DNA of 64,000 nt from Bacteroidia bacterium. GTDB taxonomy: Bacteria > Bacteroidota > Bacteroidia > NS11-12g > UBA9320. A program made the translations under genes and the position numbers. The stretch is from positions 1-64,000 of the forward strand of contig JAGVMN010000026.1 of the NCBI GenBank assembly GCA_020053795.1. The letters are read 5' to 3'. The notes under the pieces were generated by a model. The model was not told the DNA's origin and did no database searches. It was given only the letters and a program-made list of their open reading frames with translations. This document shows positions 27,420 to 36,755 of the stretch, one piece after another; the first letter of the stretch is position 1, and each line of letters starts with the position of its first letter.

Positions 27420-28540
27420 CTACTGAACAATTAACTTTTCAAACCGACTTACATCCGAACCTCTAACCTCAAATCTATAAAATACCGCGGGCACAGTCTC
27501 TAATACCTGCATTCCTGTTTCATTGTAAATTTCGTTTTTGGAGGCTACCATTTTTCAGGTTAAATCCCATATAATTTAAGAAACAGGCTTCCCCCCGAGG
27601 ATGATAAAATTCAAAACCCAACCTTTTGACAAGGAATATGGCCAGAAGTTTATTTGGCCGATCTTTCGATCATTTTGAGAAATACCTCCTCCGGTAGGAT
27701 CAACCTTAACGTGAACGTTATCCTGATCAAAACAAATGGTGATGTCCTCGTTTGCAAAAAGTTCAACGTGATAATCCCAAATTCTCATTGTTTGAAATTG
27801 CACATTGCCGTATTACCTTTATTTATTCTGTTTCCCGGTATCGTGCTGATATTCCACCACTGATGATCCACAATTTTCGTTATTCTTGCAGAATCGAAGC
27901 CGGAAGTCATTAGTATCAGACTTTCATTCCATTTGTTTGTTTGGTATGGACCGGCTTATATGCTTACGGTGTCTTCCACAAAGAGATTCATACTGTCAGT
28001 GAAAATAAAGCCCTGTTGGCCTTCTGTTAATTTTATGTTGAATTGACCGGCAATAGCAGAAGATTTCGGGTAATTTGCAAAAACTTGCAATTGTGTTCCC
28101 ATTCCGTCTGGACCATATCCTTGTTTCTTTCAGCTTGAGTTCCAGGATCATACATATAAGTCATACTGTCCGATGGATTTAGGCTGGTGTTATCATAAGT
28201 GCATAATCTGGTATCCTGGTCCAAATCCACAAAAAGCATTGGTTTGCATAAATGTTCCGAAATAACGCCATTCCAACCATAGCGTATCACCTTGTTTTAC
28301 AGGATTGTTCACAGAATCTCATCGGTCATCTTACCAGACCAGACTAACCATAGGAACAAAAGTAACAGAATCGTAAGTACACATTCCTAAATCCCGATTC
28401 AGACTGACAAAAAGTGCTGGTTTCACTTGTTCCCTGATGGTATCAGAAACCTTGCATAAGTTCTTGTCTGTAATCGAGACAATAAAGACATGGTCATTCC
28501 TTCCTTATGGAATTTCTAACATTCACCGCTAAGTATGATA
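27420..28540 (-). pseudogene. Decayed T9SS-exported repeat protein
   Basis: Minus-strand remnants in several frames point to one former T9SS gene. The 3' end (27420-27540) reads as the tail of a type A sorting domain: EIYNETGMQVLETV, then FYRFEVRGSDVSRFEKLIVQ and stop. Further upstream two copies of an Ig/PKD-like unit are seen: KPALFVSLNRDLGMCTYDSV (about 28360-28430) and KPMLFVDLDQDTRLCTYDNT (about 28180-28250). Between them are stops and frame changes; the first copy runs into TAA soon after. No signal peptide part remains. It lies directly 5' of the intact giant T9SS gene on the same strand and may be an old paralogue. Confidence 0.65.
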
Positions 28541-28568
28541 GTCATTTTAACCTATTTTTTTGGCCGTT

Positions 28569-29081
28569 TTATGTAAAATATGGCTGATTATATGAACCCG
28601 ATTTCATCCGTTCAATAATATCGTGTGGAGCCATTATGCTGCCTAAAAAGTACTTTTCAGTTTCCTCACTGAGATTGCCAATTGGTTTCCTGTCATCAAA
28701 AGATTGACCCGCTTGCCATGCTAACCAATCATCTGTTTTACAAAATGTAATCTGTCCTTTTTCAATATGTTTATCTAATGGAACGGTTCTAAAAATAGGC
28801 TGAACTAAATCAGATTCGATAGGTACATTTCCAACCTTTTCCCAGAGACCCATTTGAACGCCCCATTTCAGGAAAACGTGGGCATAAAATTCGATTTCGG
28901 ATTTCGCCACCTTTAACAAATCAGTATTTTCATTTGAGTACTCTTCGTAATTGAAAACTCTAATGACTTGACTATTAAGTTGGGCTGGGTCAAGCATTAC
29001 AAACTGTAAATATTTAAACCTGCCTTTTTCCAAATTGGCTCGGAATACATCACCCTGAATTATTCTAATTCGCTTAATCAT
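28569..29081 (-). CDS. Putative Imm26-like immunity protein
   Basis: This 170-residue soluble protein has no signal peptide. The opening (IRIIQGDVFRANLEKGRFKY, 4-23) resembles the start of immunity protein 26-like domains, which begin with a GDVF/IPL-type strand; I make this link from memory and hold it loosely. The rest is mixed alpha/beta with many aromatic and acidic residues and two conserved-looking segments, FLKWGVQMGLWEKVGNVP and DDWLAWQAGQ. No toxin gene is adjacent; the neighbour downstream is the decayed T9SS gene. A TATTTTTG -7 box (minus, 29126-29133) lies 44 bp upstream. It could equally be an uncharacterised housekeeping family. Confidence 0.45.
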   Translation of the reverse strand: MIKRIRIIQGDVFRANLEKGRFKYLQFVMLDPAQLNSQVIRVFNYEEYSNENTDLLKVAKSEIEFYAHVFLKWGVQMGLWEKVGNVPIESDLVQPIFRTVPLDKHIEKGQITFCKTDDWLAWQAGQSFDDRKPIGNLSEETEKYFLGSIMAPHDIIERMKSGSYNQPYFT

Positions 29082-29265
29082 AATTTACCTCAAGCATGGT
29101 GTTGTCACAACATCTGAAATCTTTACAAAAATAGCCCGTAGTAGCCATAGTAGTTTGATTGGTTGAAGAAAACCTCCAACCGCAGGCTTAAAGATAAAAA
29201 AGGCATCATTGCGGCAAAATCTTCTTGTAACATTAAGAAAGCAACAACTAAATCCGTTAATAAAT

Positions 29266-29273
29266 TACTTTTG
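29266..29273 (+). promoter_or_regulatory. -7 box for the HhH protein gene
   Basis: TACTTTTG is an exact TAnnTTTG match, eight bases before ATG 29282. Confidence 0.5.
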
Positions 29274-29281
29274 GAGCACCA

Positions 29282-30190
29282 ATGGATTTCAAAAAATTTG
29301 TAGCCGACTATTTCAATTTCACCCTTCAGGAAAGACGTGGCGTCCAAATCCTTTTGATTTTGTTGCTGATCGTTGTTGGAATAAGGGTGTACTTCATTTT
29401 TTGGCCGGGTTCAACGTCAAAACTTTCTCTGGCATTCATGCCACTGGCTGTTGAAAGCGATTCTTTTAATAATTTCGGGGAAAACAGACAAACAGGGTAT
29501 TCTTTTTCCGAATGGAACAAACCGGATTCTGTTAACCCAAATACTTCATCATACAGGGATATGGTGGCTGTCGGATTTCCTGAACGGCTGGCAAAAACCA
29601 TTATCAAATACAGGGGCTCAGGCGGGCGATTCAGAAAACAAACAGATCTTTTCAGAATCCATAACTTTGATAGCGGAACCTTTTTCAGGGTGAAACCATT
29701 TTTACAACTTCCGGAAAATGACCGGCCACAGTTTGCCATCAAAAAAGAATCCATACCTGCTGAGGCCCCTGCTAAAACTTATAAGGAGGTTCGCATGATC
29801 GAAATAAACACTTGCGACACGAGTGATTTGATAGCCCTAAGAGGGGTAGGTTCTTTTTTAGCCAACAAAATTGTGGACTACCGAACTAAACTTGGCGGAT
29901 ATCATTCCCTAAACCAGCTTTTAGAAGTTTGGAAAATGTCCCCAGAAACTTATGATCTCATTGTTCAGAGATTGACAATTGATTCAACCTTGATTTCGAG
30001 AATAAATGTCAATACCGGTTCCATCAGTGAATTAGCTGTTCACCCATACATCAGAAAGACATTGGCTGAAAATATTGTCAACTACCGAAATATGCATGGT
30101 AATTACAAGACATGGAGCGACTTCGAGAAACTATATTTCTACAAAAAAACTACTTTCGAAAAATTGAGACCATATCTGAGTCTCGAATAA
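29282..30190 (+). CDS. Helix-hairpin-helix (ComEA-like) membrane-anchored protein
   Basis: This 302-residue protein has one membrane helix near the N-terminus (about 22-40, VQILLILLLIVVGIRVYFIF). Three HhH-type units follow: near 92-120 (FPERLAKTIIKYRGSGGRF), 172-212 (EINTCDTSDLIALRGVGSFL, the best-conserved) and 242-300 (INVNTGSISELAVHPYIRKT). The protein resembles ComEA, which binds DNA during uptake, but Bacteroidota carry many such proteins outside known competence systems. The orientation suggests the HhH part is periplasmic. Confidence 0.8.
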   Translation: MDFKKFVADYFNFTLQERRGVQILLILLLIVVGIRVYFIFWPGSTSKLSLAFMPLAVESDSFNNFGENRQTGYSFSEWNKPDSVNPNTSSYRDMVAVGFPERLAKTIIKYRGSGGRFRKQTDLFRIHNFDSGTFFRVKPFLQLPENDRPQFAIKKESIPAEAPAKTYKEVRMIEINTCDTSDLIALRGVGSFLANKIVDYRTKLGGYHSLNQLLEVWKMSPETYDLIVQRLTIDSTLISRINVNTGSISELAVHPYIRKTLAENIVNYRNMHGNYKTWSDFEKLYFYKKTTFEKLRPYLSLE

Positions 30191-30260
30191 TGAGGAAAAT
30201 ATTACACACCCTGAGTCAAGTTTAATTATTTTCGCGACACCTATTTAAGAACCATTATTT

Positions 30261-31412
30261 ATGACCGGATACAACTTTGAAGAAACGGAAAATCAAAAGA
30301 TGATCAAGGAGATGATCAGAGATTTCGCCCAAAAACATATCCTGCCCGATATGATGGTTTGGGATGAAAATCAGACTTTTCCGATGGATGTGTTTAAGAA
30401 ATTGGGGGAACTTGGTCTGATGGGTGTTTTGGTTCCGCAGGAATATGGTGGCACAGGTTTTGGATATTTCGAATATGTAACAACCATTGTCGAAATATCC
30501 AAAGTCTGCGGATCAATTGGATTGTCAGTGGCCGCCCATAACAGCCTTTGTACCGGGCATATCATGCAGTTTGGCTCTGAAGCACAAAAGCAAAAATGGT
30601 TACCTAAATTAGCCACGGCGGAATGGATAGGGGCATGGGGATTGACCGAACCCGTAACAGGATCCGATGCCGGGGGGATGATGACCACCGCCGTTCGCGA
30701 AGGAGATCATTGGGTTTTGAATGGTTCCAAGAACTTTATTACACATGCCATTAGTGGCGATGTGGCCGTGGTTATTGCCAGAACCGGAGAAAAAGGAGAT
30801 TCCAAAGGAATGACAGCTTTCGTTGTTGAGAAAGGAACACAAGGTTTTTCGTCAGGAAAGAAAGAAAACAAATTGGGAATGAGAGCCAGTGAAACAGCCT
30901 GTCTATTCTTTGATAATTGCAAAGTTCCACATGCCAACATGCTTGGTATGGAAGGCCAGGGATTCATTCAGGCGATGAAAGTTTTAGATGGCGGAAGAAT
31001 TTCCATTGCTGCATTGGCTTTGGGCATTGCAAAAGGTGCTTATAAAGCCGCCTTGAAATACTCGAAAGAACGCGAGCAATTCGGAAAGCCCATCAGTTTC
31101 TTTCAGGGAATTTCATTTAAACTGGCAGATATGGCCCTCAAAATAAGCGGCTCCGAGGCCATCATTAACTATGCCTGCTGGCTGAAAAACAACAATATGA
31201 AATGTACCAAGGAAGCGGCAATGGCAAAATATTATGCATCAGAAGCATCGGTAGTCATTGCAAATGAGGCTGTTCAGGTTTTTGGAGGATATGGTTACAC
31301 TAAAGATTTTCCGGTCGAAAAATTCTACAGAGATGCCAAATTGTGTACCATCGGTGAAGGAACGACAGAAATTCAGAAATTAGTAATCGCCCGCAATATT
31401 CTGGAAGCCTAA
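30261..31412 (+). CDS. Acyl-CoA dehydrogenase
   Basis: This 383-residue flavoprotein introduces a trans-2 double bond into acyl-CoA, the first step of beta-oxidation. Motifs are GLTEPVTGSDAGGM (FAD/substrate loop), the central WVLNGSKNFITHA strand, KEREQFGKPIS, and FGGYGYTKDFPVEKFYRDAK near the end. GEGTTEIQ follows, where E366 is the likely catalytic base. The length and motifs fit short/branched-chain types; the chain-length preference is not certain. It is followed by the rpsU promoter inside the 59 bp gap. Confidence 0.93.
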   Translation: MTGYNFEETENQKMIKEMIRDFAQKHILPDMMVWDENQTFPMDVFKKLGELGLMGVLVPQEYGGTGFGYFEYVTTIVEISKVCGSIGLSVAAHNSLCTGHIMQFGSEAQKQKWLPKLATAEWIGAWGLTEPVTGSDAGGMMTTAVREGDHWVLNGSKNFITHAISGDVAVVIARTGEKGDSKGMTAFVVEKGTQGFSSGKKENKLGMRASETACLFFDNCKVPHANMLGMEGQGFIQAMKVLDGGRISIAALALGIAKGAYKAALKYSKEREQFGKPISFFQGISFKLADMALKISGSEAIINYACWLKNNNMKCTKEAAMAKYYASEASVVIANEAVQVFGGYGYTKDFPVEKFYRDAKLCTIGEGTTEIQKLVIARNILEA

Positions 31413-31417
31413 AAAGA

Positions 31418-31449
31418 TTTGTTTGAGAAGATATTTTTTATGATATTTG
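31418..31449 (+). promoter_or_regulatory. Promoter of the rpsU-xer-hpf operon
   Basis: TTTG at 31418-31421, exactly 20 bp, then GATATTTG at 31442-31449: seven of eight positions relevant to TTTG-N20-TAnnTTTG are right. It lies 22 bp before the rpsU ATG. Confidence 0.7.
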
Positions 31450-31471
31450 CGGCCCTTTTAAGGTATTAAAC

Positions 31472-31660
31472 ATGCTTATTATTAACATCAAAGAAAACGA
31501 CTCGGTTGACAAGGCTCTTAAAAAATTCAAAAAGAAATTTGAAAAAACCGGAGTTATGAGAGAATTACGTGACCGTCAGGCATTTATAAAGCCTTCAATA
31601 AAAAGGCGTATGCAAGTAATAAAAGCTCGCTATCGTCAACAACAACAAGCGGATTTATAG
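31472..31660 (+). CDS. rpsU: 30S ribosomal protein S21
   Basis: This 62-residue, strongly basic protein of the small subunit near the mRNA exit has the family hallmarks ENDSVDKALKKFKKKFEKTG and a basic end. In Bacteroidota S21 has been linked to occlusion of the anti-Shine-Dalgarno sequence, in line with the weak ribosome-binding sites seen throughout this window. It is the first gene of rpsU-xer-hpf, followed by the tRNA/tuf cluster. Confidence 0.95.
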   Translation: MLIINIKENDSVDKALKKFKKKFEKTGVMRELRDRQAFIKPSIKRRMQVIKARYRQQQQADL

Positions 31661-31686
31661 AATCCAAAGCACTTCCTTATGAGGTC

Positions 31687-32574
31687 ATGTCTGCGAATCT
31701 AATATCAGACTTTTTAAACTATTTGTCCTTTCAAAGAAAGTACTCAGATCACAGTATAATTTCATACGGTTCGGACTTACGACAATTTCTTGCCTATCAA
31801 AACTCTGAGTTTGAGACTGATTCTTTGTTAGAAACAAATCGCGAAATGATCAGAAGTTGGTTGGCTGAACTGAACGCTGAAGGCATGAAACCAACCACTA
31901 TCAAAAGAAAGGTTTCCTCATTAAAATCGTTTTATACCTATTTAATCAGAGAAGGAACCATTGGCGACAATCCAGCATCGCGGTTGTCCACTCCTAAAAA
32001 CCAGAAAAGGCTTCCGGTTTATGTTAATAAATCTGAAACAAATCGGATGTTGGATGGTTTAGAATTAACAGGTTCTTATAAAGAAATAATTTCTGCAGTG
32101 ATTATTTTCACATTGTACCATACCGGAATCAGATTAAGTGAATTATTGAATTTAAAAACAGAAAATGTTGATTTTGTTCGAAACACTTTGAAAGTTCTGG
32201 GCAAAAGAAACAAAGAAAGAATCATTCCTTTCGGGATAGAACTTCATGTGGTTTTGCAGCGACTTTCTGAAATAAAAGAGGAAAAACAACTGACCGGTGA
32301 TTATCTGCTATGCAATGAAAATGGATCCAAACTTTATCCTGTTTATATTTACCGCGTAGTAAACACTATGCTGAGAGCAAACACCAGTGCCACAAAAAAG
32401 AGTCCGCACGTTTTGAGACATTCGCTTGCCACACATCTATTACATAACGGGGCTGACCTGAATTCAATAAAAGAGCTTCTCGGGCATAGTCAGTTGACAG
32501 CCACCCAAATATATACCCACAACAATATCGAAGAATTGAAAGCAACCTATAAACTCGCCCATCCAAAATCATAA
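31687..32574 (+). CDS. Tyrosine recombinase, XerC/XerD family
   Basis: This 295-residue site-specific recombinase has an N-terminal SAM-like DNA-binding domain (1-100) and a catalytic domain (about 110-295). The catalytic set is complete: R149 (TGIRLSE), H241 and R244 (HVLRH), H267 (GHSQL) and nucleophile Y276 (QIYTH). The length fits Xer proteins that resolve chromosome dimers, and position between rpsU and hpf is the conserved chromosomal context, not a mobile element. XerC and XerD cannot be told apart here. Confidence 0.9.
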   Translation: MSANLISDFLNYLSFQRKYSDHSIISYGSDLRQFLAYQNSEFETDSLLETNREMIRSWLAELNAEGMKPTTIKRKVSSLKSFYTYLIREGTIGDNPASRLSTPKNQKRLPVYVNKSETNRMLDGLELTGSYKEIISAVIIFTLYHTGIRLSELLNLKTENVDFVRNTLKVLGKRNKERIIPFGIELHVVLQRLSEIKEEKQLTGDYLLCNENGSKLYPVYIYRVVNTMLRANTSATKKSPHVLRHSLATHLLHNGADLNSIKELLGHSQLTATQIYTHNNIEELKATYKLAHPKS

Positions 32575-32584
32575 AAAACCGCTA

Positions 32585-32887
32585 ATGAAAACTGAAATTC
32601 AATCCATTCATTTTAAAGCCGATCAGAAATTGGTTGACTATATAGAGAAGAAACTGCGAAAACTCAAAACATACTATGATGGTATTATTGATGCCAAGGT
32701 CTTTTTGAAATTAGACAACAACAATTCAAGGGATAACAAGCAAATAGAGATTAAGATACACGTTCAAAATCAAAGCATTTTCAAAACGCAAACTTCTCAA
32801 AGTTTTGAAGCCGCTACAGATATGTGCATTGATGCTCTTAAAACTCAAATAAAACGTTACAAAGAGAAGCTCTCCGGGGTTTTATAA
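32585..32887 (+). CDS. hpf: Ribosome hibernation-promoting factor, short form
   Basis: This 100-residue HPF/RaiA-type protein binds the 30S A/P sites in slow growth and blocks translation. It has the expected beta-alpha-beta-beta-beta-alpha pattern: IQSIHFKADQKLVDYIEKKL, DAKVFLKLD, EIKIHVQNQSIF, and the closing helix with the basic KRYKEK end. It lacks the C-terminal dimerisation domain of long HPF. It starts 10 bp after the recombinase stop. Confidence 0.88.
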   Translation: MKTEIQSIHFKADQKLVDYIEKKLRKLKTYYDGIIDAKVFLKLDNNNSRDNKQIEIKIHVQNQSIFKTQTSQSFEAATDMCIDALKTQIKRYKEKLSGVL

Positions 32888-32902
32888 TTTTTTTGCGAAA
32901 CA

Positions 32903-32934
32903 TTTGTTAGGAACAAAAAAAACCCATACTTTTG
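32903..32934 (+). promoter_or_regulatory. Promoter of the tRNA-tuf-rpoBC cluster
   Basis: TTTG (32903-32906), 20 bp spacer, TACTTTTG (32927-32934) is a perfect match to the Bacteroidota sigma factor pattern. It reads into the four tRNAs and tuf. A short inverted repeat (AACCCT/AGGGTT, 32938-32957) lies at the predicted transcript start. Confidence 0.85.
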
Positions 32935-33005
32935 CCAACCCTAAAAAATGAGGGTTAGGCTATCGGAACCAATGCCATTAAAAAGACCTCATTTTCAAGG
33001 CAAAA

Positions 33006-33078
33006 GCCACCTTAGCTCAGTTGGTAGAGCAGCTGATTTGTAATCAGCCGGTCATTGGTTCGAGTCCGATAGGTGGCT
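33006..33078 (+). tRNA. tRNA-Thr (anticodon TGT)
   Basis: Cloverleaf: acceptor GCCACCT/AGGTGGC, anticodon stem GCTGA/TCAGC with loop TTTGTAA, T arm with GGTTCGAGTCC. CCA is not encoded. Confidence 0.95.
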
Positions 33079-33086
33079 CTTGGCGG

Positions 33087-33167
33087 GGGGAGTTACCAGA
33101 GTGGCCAAATGGGACAGACTGTAAATCTGTTGCGAAAGCTTCGGTGGTTCGAATCCACCACTCCCCA
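33087..33167 (+). tRNA. tRNA-Tyr (anticodon GTA)
   Basis: Acceptor GGGGAGT/ACTCCCC, anticodon stem ACAGA/TCTGT with loop CTGTAAA, and a long variable arm as expected for bacterial tRNA-Tyr. Several extra G precede the 5' end. Confidence 0.95.
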
Positions 33168-33200
33168 CTTGGCTTTGTAGGTAACGCTACTTTGAAAAAT

Positions 33201-33273
33201 GCGGGAGTAGCTCAGTTGGTAGAGCGACAGCCTTCCAAGCTGTAGGTCGCGGGTTCGAGCCTCGTCTCCCGCT
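33201..33273 (+). tRNA. tRNA-Gly (anticodon TCC)
   Basis: Acceptor GCGGGAG/CTCCCGC, anticodon stem ACAGC/GCTGT with loop CTTCCAA, T-arm GGTTCGAGCC. Confidence 0.95.
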
Positions 33274-33378
33274 CGAAAGAGCAAAATTGAGCGACTACTC
33301 AATTTGAAAACGAAGAAGAAGGTTGGCGGATTTGTTCCAGACAGCCTCAGAAAGGTTTTTAGCTCTCAAAAGGTAGAG

Positions 33379-33450
<72 letters not shown>

Positions 33451-33524
33451 CAGGGCCTGTTTGGCACAAATGAAATTGAAAGTTATTGTTCAACTTATTA
33501 TAACAGTTTAAAAGAAGCACAAAA

Positions 33525-34712
33525 ATGGCAAAAGCAACATTCGACCGTTCCAAACCACATGTAAACATTGGAACCATTGGTCACGTAGACCACGGTAAAA
33601 CCACCTTAACTGCTGCGATCACCTACGTTCTCGCTAATCAAGGTCTTGCCGAAAAGAAAGATTTCGATTCTATTGACTCTGCTCCGGAGGAAAAAGAACG
33701 CGGTATTACAATTAATACAGCTCACGTTGAGTATCAGACAATAAACAGGCACTATGCTCACGTTGATTGTCCGGGTCATGCTGACTATGTGAAAAACATG
33801 GTTACTGGTGCCGCTCAAATGGATGGAGCCATTCTTGTAGTTGCCGCCACTGACGGGCCAATGCCACAAACTAAGGAACACATTCTGCTGGCTCGGCAGG
33901 TTGGTGTACCACGTTTGGTTGTATTCATGAACAAAGTGGATATGGTTGACGATGAAGAGTTGTTGGAAATTGTTGAGATGGAAATCAGAGATTTATTGGC
34001 ATTCTATGGATTCGATACCGATAATACACCAATCATACAGGGTTCTGCCCTGGGTGCCTTAAACGGTGAACCTAAATGGGTTGATTGTGTAAACCAGTTA
34101 ATGAAAGCTGTTGATGAGTGGATTCCAATTCCACCAAGGTTAGTTGATCAGCCATTTTTGATGCCTGTTGAAGACGTATTTTCTATCACAGGAAGAGGTA
34201 CTGTTGCAACAGGTCGTATTGAGCGTGGTGTTATCAATGTTGGAAACCCCGTTGACATCATTGGGTTGGGTAATGAAAAACTAAGTTCGGTTGTAACCGG
34301 AGTAGAAATGTTCCGTAAACTACTTGACAGAGGAGAAGCCGGAGACAATGCAGGGATTTTGTTGAGAGGTATTGAGAAAACAGACATCAGAAGAGGAATG
34401 GTAATTTGTGCTCCTAACTCTGTGAAACCTCACAAAAAATTCAAAGCTGAAGTCTATATTCTGAGTAAGGAAGAAGGCGGGCGTCATACCCCATTTTTCA
34501 ACAAGTACCGTCCGCAATTCTATTTCAGAACCACGGACGTTACAGGTGAAATTATGCTTCCTGCCGGAACAGAGATGGTGATGCCAGGAGATAACCTTAC
34601 TATCGAGGTAGATTTAATCACAGTAATTGCTATGGAAAAAGGATTGAAATTCGCTATCCGTGAAGGTGGCAGAACGGTAGGTGCCGGACAGGTAACAGAA
34701 ATATTAGATTAA
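33525..34712 (+). CDS. tuf: Elongation factor Tu
   Basis: This 395-residue GTPase delivers aminoacyl-tRNA to the ribosome. G1 is GHVDHGKT (residues 19-26), switch I is [14 protein letters not shown]3 is DCPGHADY, G4 is NKVD and G5 is in GSALGAL. The three-domain length is normal. It lies 74 bp after the last upstream tRNA and 16 bp before tRNA-Trp, in the conserved order tuf-tRNA(Trp)-secE-nusG. Confidence 0.98.
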   Translation: MAKATFDRSKPHVNIGTIGHVDHGKTTLTAAITYVLANQGLAEKKDFDSIDSAPEEKERGITINTAHVEYQTINRHYAHVDCPGHADYVKNMVTGAAQMDGAILVVAATDGPMPQTKEHILLARQVGVPRLVVFMNKVDMVDDEELLEIVEMEIRDLLAFYGFDTDNTPIIQGSALGALNGEPKWVDCVNQLMKAVDEWIPIPPRLVDQPFLMPVEDVFSITGRGTVATGRIERGVINVGNPVDIIGLGNEKLSSVVTGVEMFRKLLDRGEAGDNAGILLRGIEKTDIRRGMVICAPNSVKPHKKFKAEVYILSKEEGGRHTPFFNKYRPQFYFRTTDVTGEIMLPAGTEMVMPGDNLTIEVDLITVIAMEKGLKFAIREGGRTVGAGQVTEILD

Positions 34713-34728
34713 AATATAAACGGCATAT

Positions 34729-34801
34729 ACGGGTGTAGCTCAATTGGTAGAGTAGTGGTCTCCAAAACCATTGGTTGTAGGTTCGAGTCCTGCTACCCGT
34801 G
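34729..34801 (+). tRNA. tRNA-Trp (anticodon CCA)
   Basis: Acceptor ACGGGTG/TACCCGT (one G-T pair), anticodon stem GTGGT/ACCAT with loop CTCCAAA, T-arm GGTTCGAGTCC. Nine bases separate its end from the secE start. Confidence 0.94.
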
Positions 34802-34810
34802 CTAAACAAT

Positions 34811-35008
34811 ATGGAAAAGCTAAAAGAAATCTGGCGTACAACTGTAGACGAACTCATGAACAAAGTGAGCTGGCCTACTTTTGAAGAGTTGAGAAGTAGT
34901 ACTTTCATTGTGTTGATTGCCTCAATAATATTTGCTCTTACAATATATGTAATAGATCTGAGTTTTGGCTTTGTAACCAATACTTTATACGATTTACTTA
35001 AGGGATAA
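34811..35008 (+). CDS. secE: Preprotein translocase subunit SecE
   Basis: This 65-residue, single-span form of SecE clamps SecY in the SecYEG channel. An amphipathic helix with the conserved VSWPTFEEL motif precedes the transmembrane helix (about 33-53). An in-frame GTG at 34799 is inside the 3' end of tRNA-Trp, so ATG 34811 is chosen. Confidence 0.95.
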   Translation: MEKLKEIWRTTVDELMNKVSWPTFEELRSSTFIVLIASIIFALTIYVIDLSFGFVTNTLYDLLKG

Positions 35009-35017
35009 CCAGAATTA

Positions 35018-35578
35018 ATGACTCTTATGATGGAACAACCATCCGGCGATTTTAAGTGGTATGTAGTACGGGCGATTACCGGTCAGGAAAAGAAGGTAAA
35101 GGCGATGATTGAGTCGGAATTATTCAGAGACAAACTGACGGACTATGTTCCGGAAATATTGATACCGACACATAGGGTCTACGAAATAAAAAAAGGAAAA
35201 AAGACTTCTAAAGAGAAGAGTTATTTCCCCGGATATATTTTGATTCAGGCCAATTTGGTCGGAGAGGTATTGCCGACTATAAAGGCAATTAACGGGGTGG
35301 TTGGTTTTCTTGGCACCGCCGGTGAGCCTATCCCACTCCGTCAATCTGAAGTGAATCGAATTCTCGGACAGGTTGACAAATCTTCTGAAGAGGGGGAAAG
35401 TCATCTGGAGCCATTTATAGTTGGAGAGTTTGTCAAAGTGAATGATGGCCCATTCAGTGGATTCAGCGGAGTAATAGAAGAGGTGAACGAAGAAAAGAAA
35501 AAACTGAAGGTCATGGTTAAAATATTCGGGCGAAAAACGCCGCTTGAATTGAATTACGTACAAGTAGAAAAAGAATAA
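35018..35578 (+). CDS. nusG: Transcription termination/antitermination factor NusG
   Basis: This 186-residue factor binds RNA polymerase and links it to ribosome or Rho. The NGN domain begins [15 protein letters not shown] and includes [10 protein letters not shown]; the C-terminal KOW domain has [19 protein letters not shown]. Internal ATG codons at residues 4 and 5 could be used instead. It starts 9 bp after secE and ends 4 bp before rplK. Confidence 0.96.
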   Translation: MTLMMEQPSGDFKWYVVRAITGQEKKVKAMIESELFRDKLTDYVPEILIPTHRVYEIKKGKKTSKEKSYFPGYILIQANLVGEVLPTIKAINGVVGFLGTAGEPIPLRQSEVNRILGQVDKSSEEGESHLEPFIVGEFVKVNDGPFSGFSGVIEEVNEEKKKLKVMVKIFGRKTPLELNYVQVEKE

Positions 35579-35582
35579 TATA

Positions 35583-36026
35583 ATGGCCAAACAAGTCACA
35601 GGTTACGTTAAATTACAGATCAAAGGTGGTGCAGCTAATCCTGCCCCTCCAATAGGACCGGCTTTAGGTTCGAAAGGGGTTAATATTGTTGATTTTTGCA
35701 AACAATTTAACGCCAGAACTCAGGAAAAAGGTGGCAAATTGCTGCCTGTTTTAATTACGGTATATGCTGATAAGTCATTTGACTTCATTATTAAAACTCC
35801 ACCTGTCGCCGCACAGCTTTTAGAATATTCCGGAGCTAAGGCCGGTTCTGCAGAGCCAAATAGAAAAAAAGTTTCAACGGTTTCCTGGGATCAGATAAAA
35901 ACCATTGCACAGGAAAAAATGCCAGACCTTAATTGCTTTACTGTAGAATCTGCCATGAGAATGGTAGCAGGTACCGCAAGAAGTATGGGTATTTCGGTTA
36001 CCGGAACCTTTCCGGGAGATAATTAA
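35583..36026 (+). CDS. rplK: 50S ribosomal protein L11
   Basis: This 147-residue protein of the GTPase-associated centre has the N-terminal domain with the [14 protein letters not shown] motif and the C-terminal rRNA-binding domain ending in [10 protein letters not shown]. Standard length. It is the first of rplK-rplA-rplJ-rplL. Confidence 0.97.
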   Translation: MAKQVTGYVKLQIKGGAANPAPPIGPALGSKGVNIVDFCKQFNARTQEKGGKLLPVLITVYADKSFDFIIKTPPVAAQLLEYSGAKAGSAEPNRKKVSTVSWDQIKTIAQEKMPDLNCFTVESAMRMVAGTARSMGISVTGTFPGDN

Positions 36027-36046
36027 AAATTATCGAAAATAATATT

Positions 36047-36745
36047 ATGACGAAGATAACAAAGAAGCGAAAAGCATCTCTGTCAAAGTTTGACCGCACC
36101 AAGACTTACAGTCTGTCAGATGCAAGCAAACTTATTAAGGAGATTTCCTACACCAAGTTCGACGCAGCTGTTGACATGGATGTAAAATTGGGAGTTGACC
36201 CAAGACAAGCCAATCAGATGGTGAGAGGAACAGCAGTTCTGCCACATGGAACAGGTAAAGACTTAAAGGTTTTGGTTCTCTGTACTCCGGACAAGGAAGT
36301 TGAGGCCAAAGAAGCCGGTGCCGACTATGTAGGTCTGGATGATTATATCGAAAAGATAAATGGTGGCTGGACTGATGTTGATGTGATTATTACCATGCCT
36401 GCAGTGATGGCAAAATTGGGAAGACTTGGAAAGATTCTTGGCCCAAGAAACCTGATGCCAAACCCAAAATCCGGAACAGTAACCATGGATATTGGCAAAG
36501 CGGTAACAGAAGTAAAGGCTGGTAAAATTGATTTTAAGGTTGACAAAACCGGCATCATACATACATCAGTAGGAAAGGTATCTTTCACCAATGATAAGAT
36601 TGTTGAGAATGCTTTAGAACTGATGCATACACTTTCAAAGCTGAAACCATCTTCATCAAAGGGCACTTACTTTCAAAGCGTAACTATTTCAAGTACCATG
36701 AGTCCCGGTATCAAGATAGACGTAAAATCCATACCAGGTATTTAA
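36047..36745 (+). CDS. rplA: 50S ribosomal protein L1
   Basis: This 232-residue protein forms the L1 stalk at the ribosomal E site and in many bacteria represses its own operon. The signature region [20 protein letters not shown] is present, with [13 protein letters not shown] in the first domain. It lies 20 bp after rplK; no separate L1-binding leader was seen in that short gap. Confidence 0.97.
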   Translation: MTKITKKRKASLSKFDRTKTYSLSDASKLIKEISYTKFDAAVDMDVKLGVDPRQANQMVRGTAVLPHGTGKDLKVLVLCTPDKEVEAKEAGADYVGLDDYIEKINGGWTDVDVIITMPAVMAKLGRLGKILGPRNLMPNPKSGTVTMDIGKAVTEVKAGKIDFKVDKTGIIHTSVGKVSFTNDKIVENALELMHTLSKLKPSSSKGTYFQSVTISSTMSPGIKIDVKSIPGI

Positions 36746-36755
36746 TCACAAAAAC

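Noticed and set aside
31687-32574. Tyrosine recombinase as an integrase of a mobile element
   Set aside because: Its place between rpsU and hpf is the conserved chromosomal context for a Xer protein, and no attachment-site repeats or cargo were seen.
34799-34810. Longer secE start at GTG 34799
   Set aside because: It lies in the 3' end of tRNA-Trp; ATG 34811 gives the conserved N-terminus.
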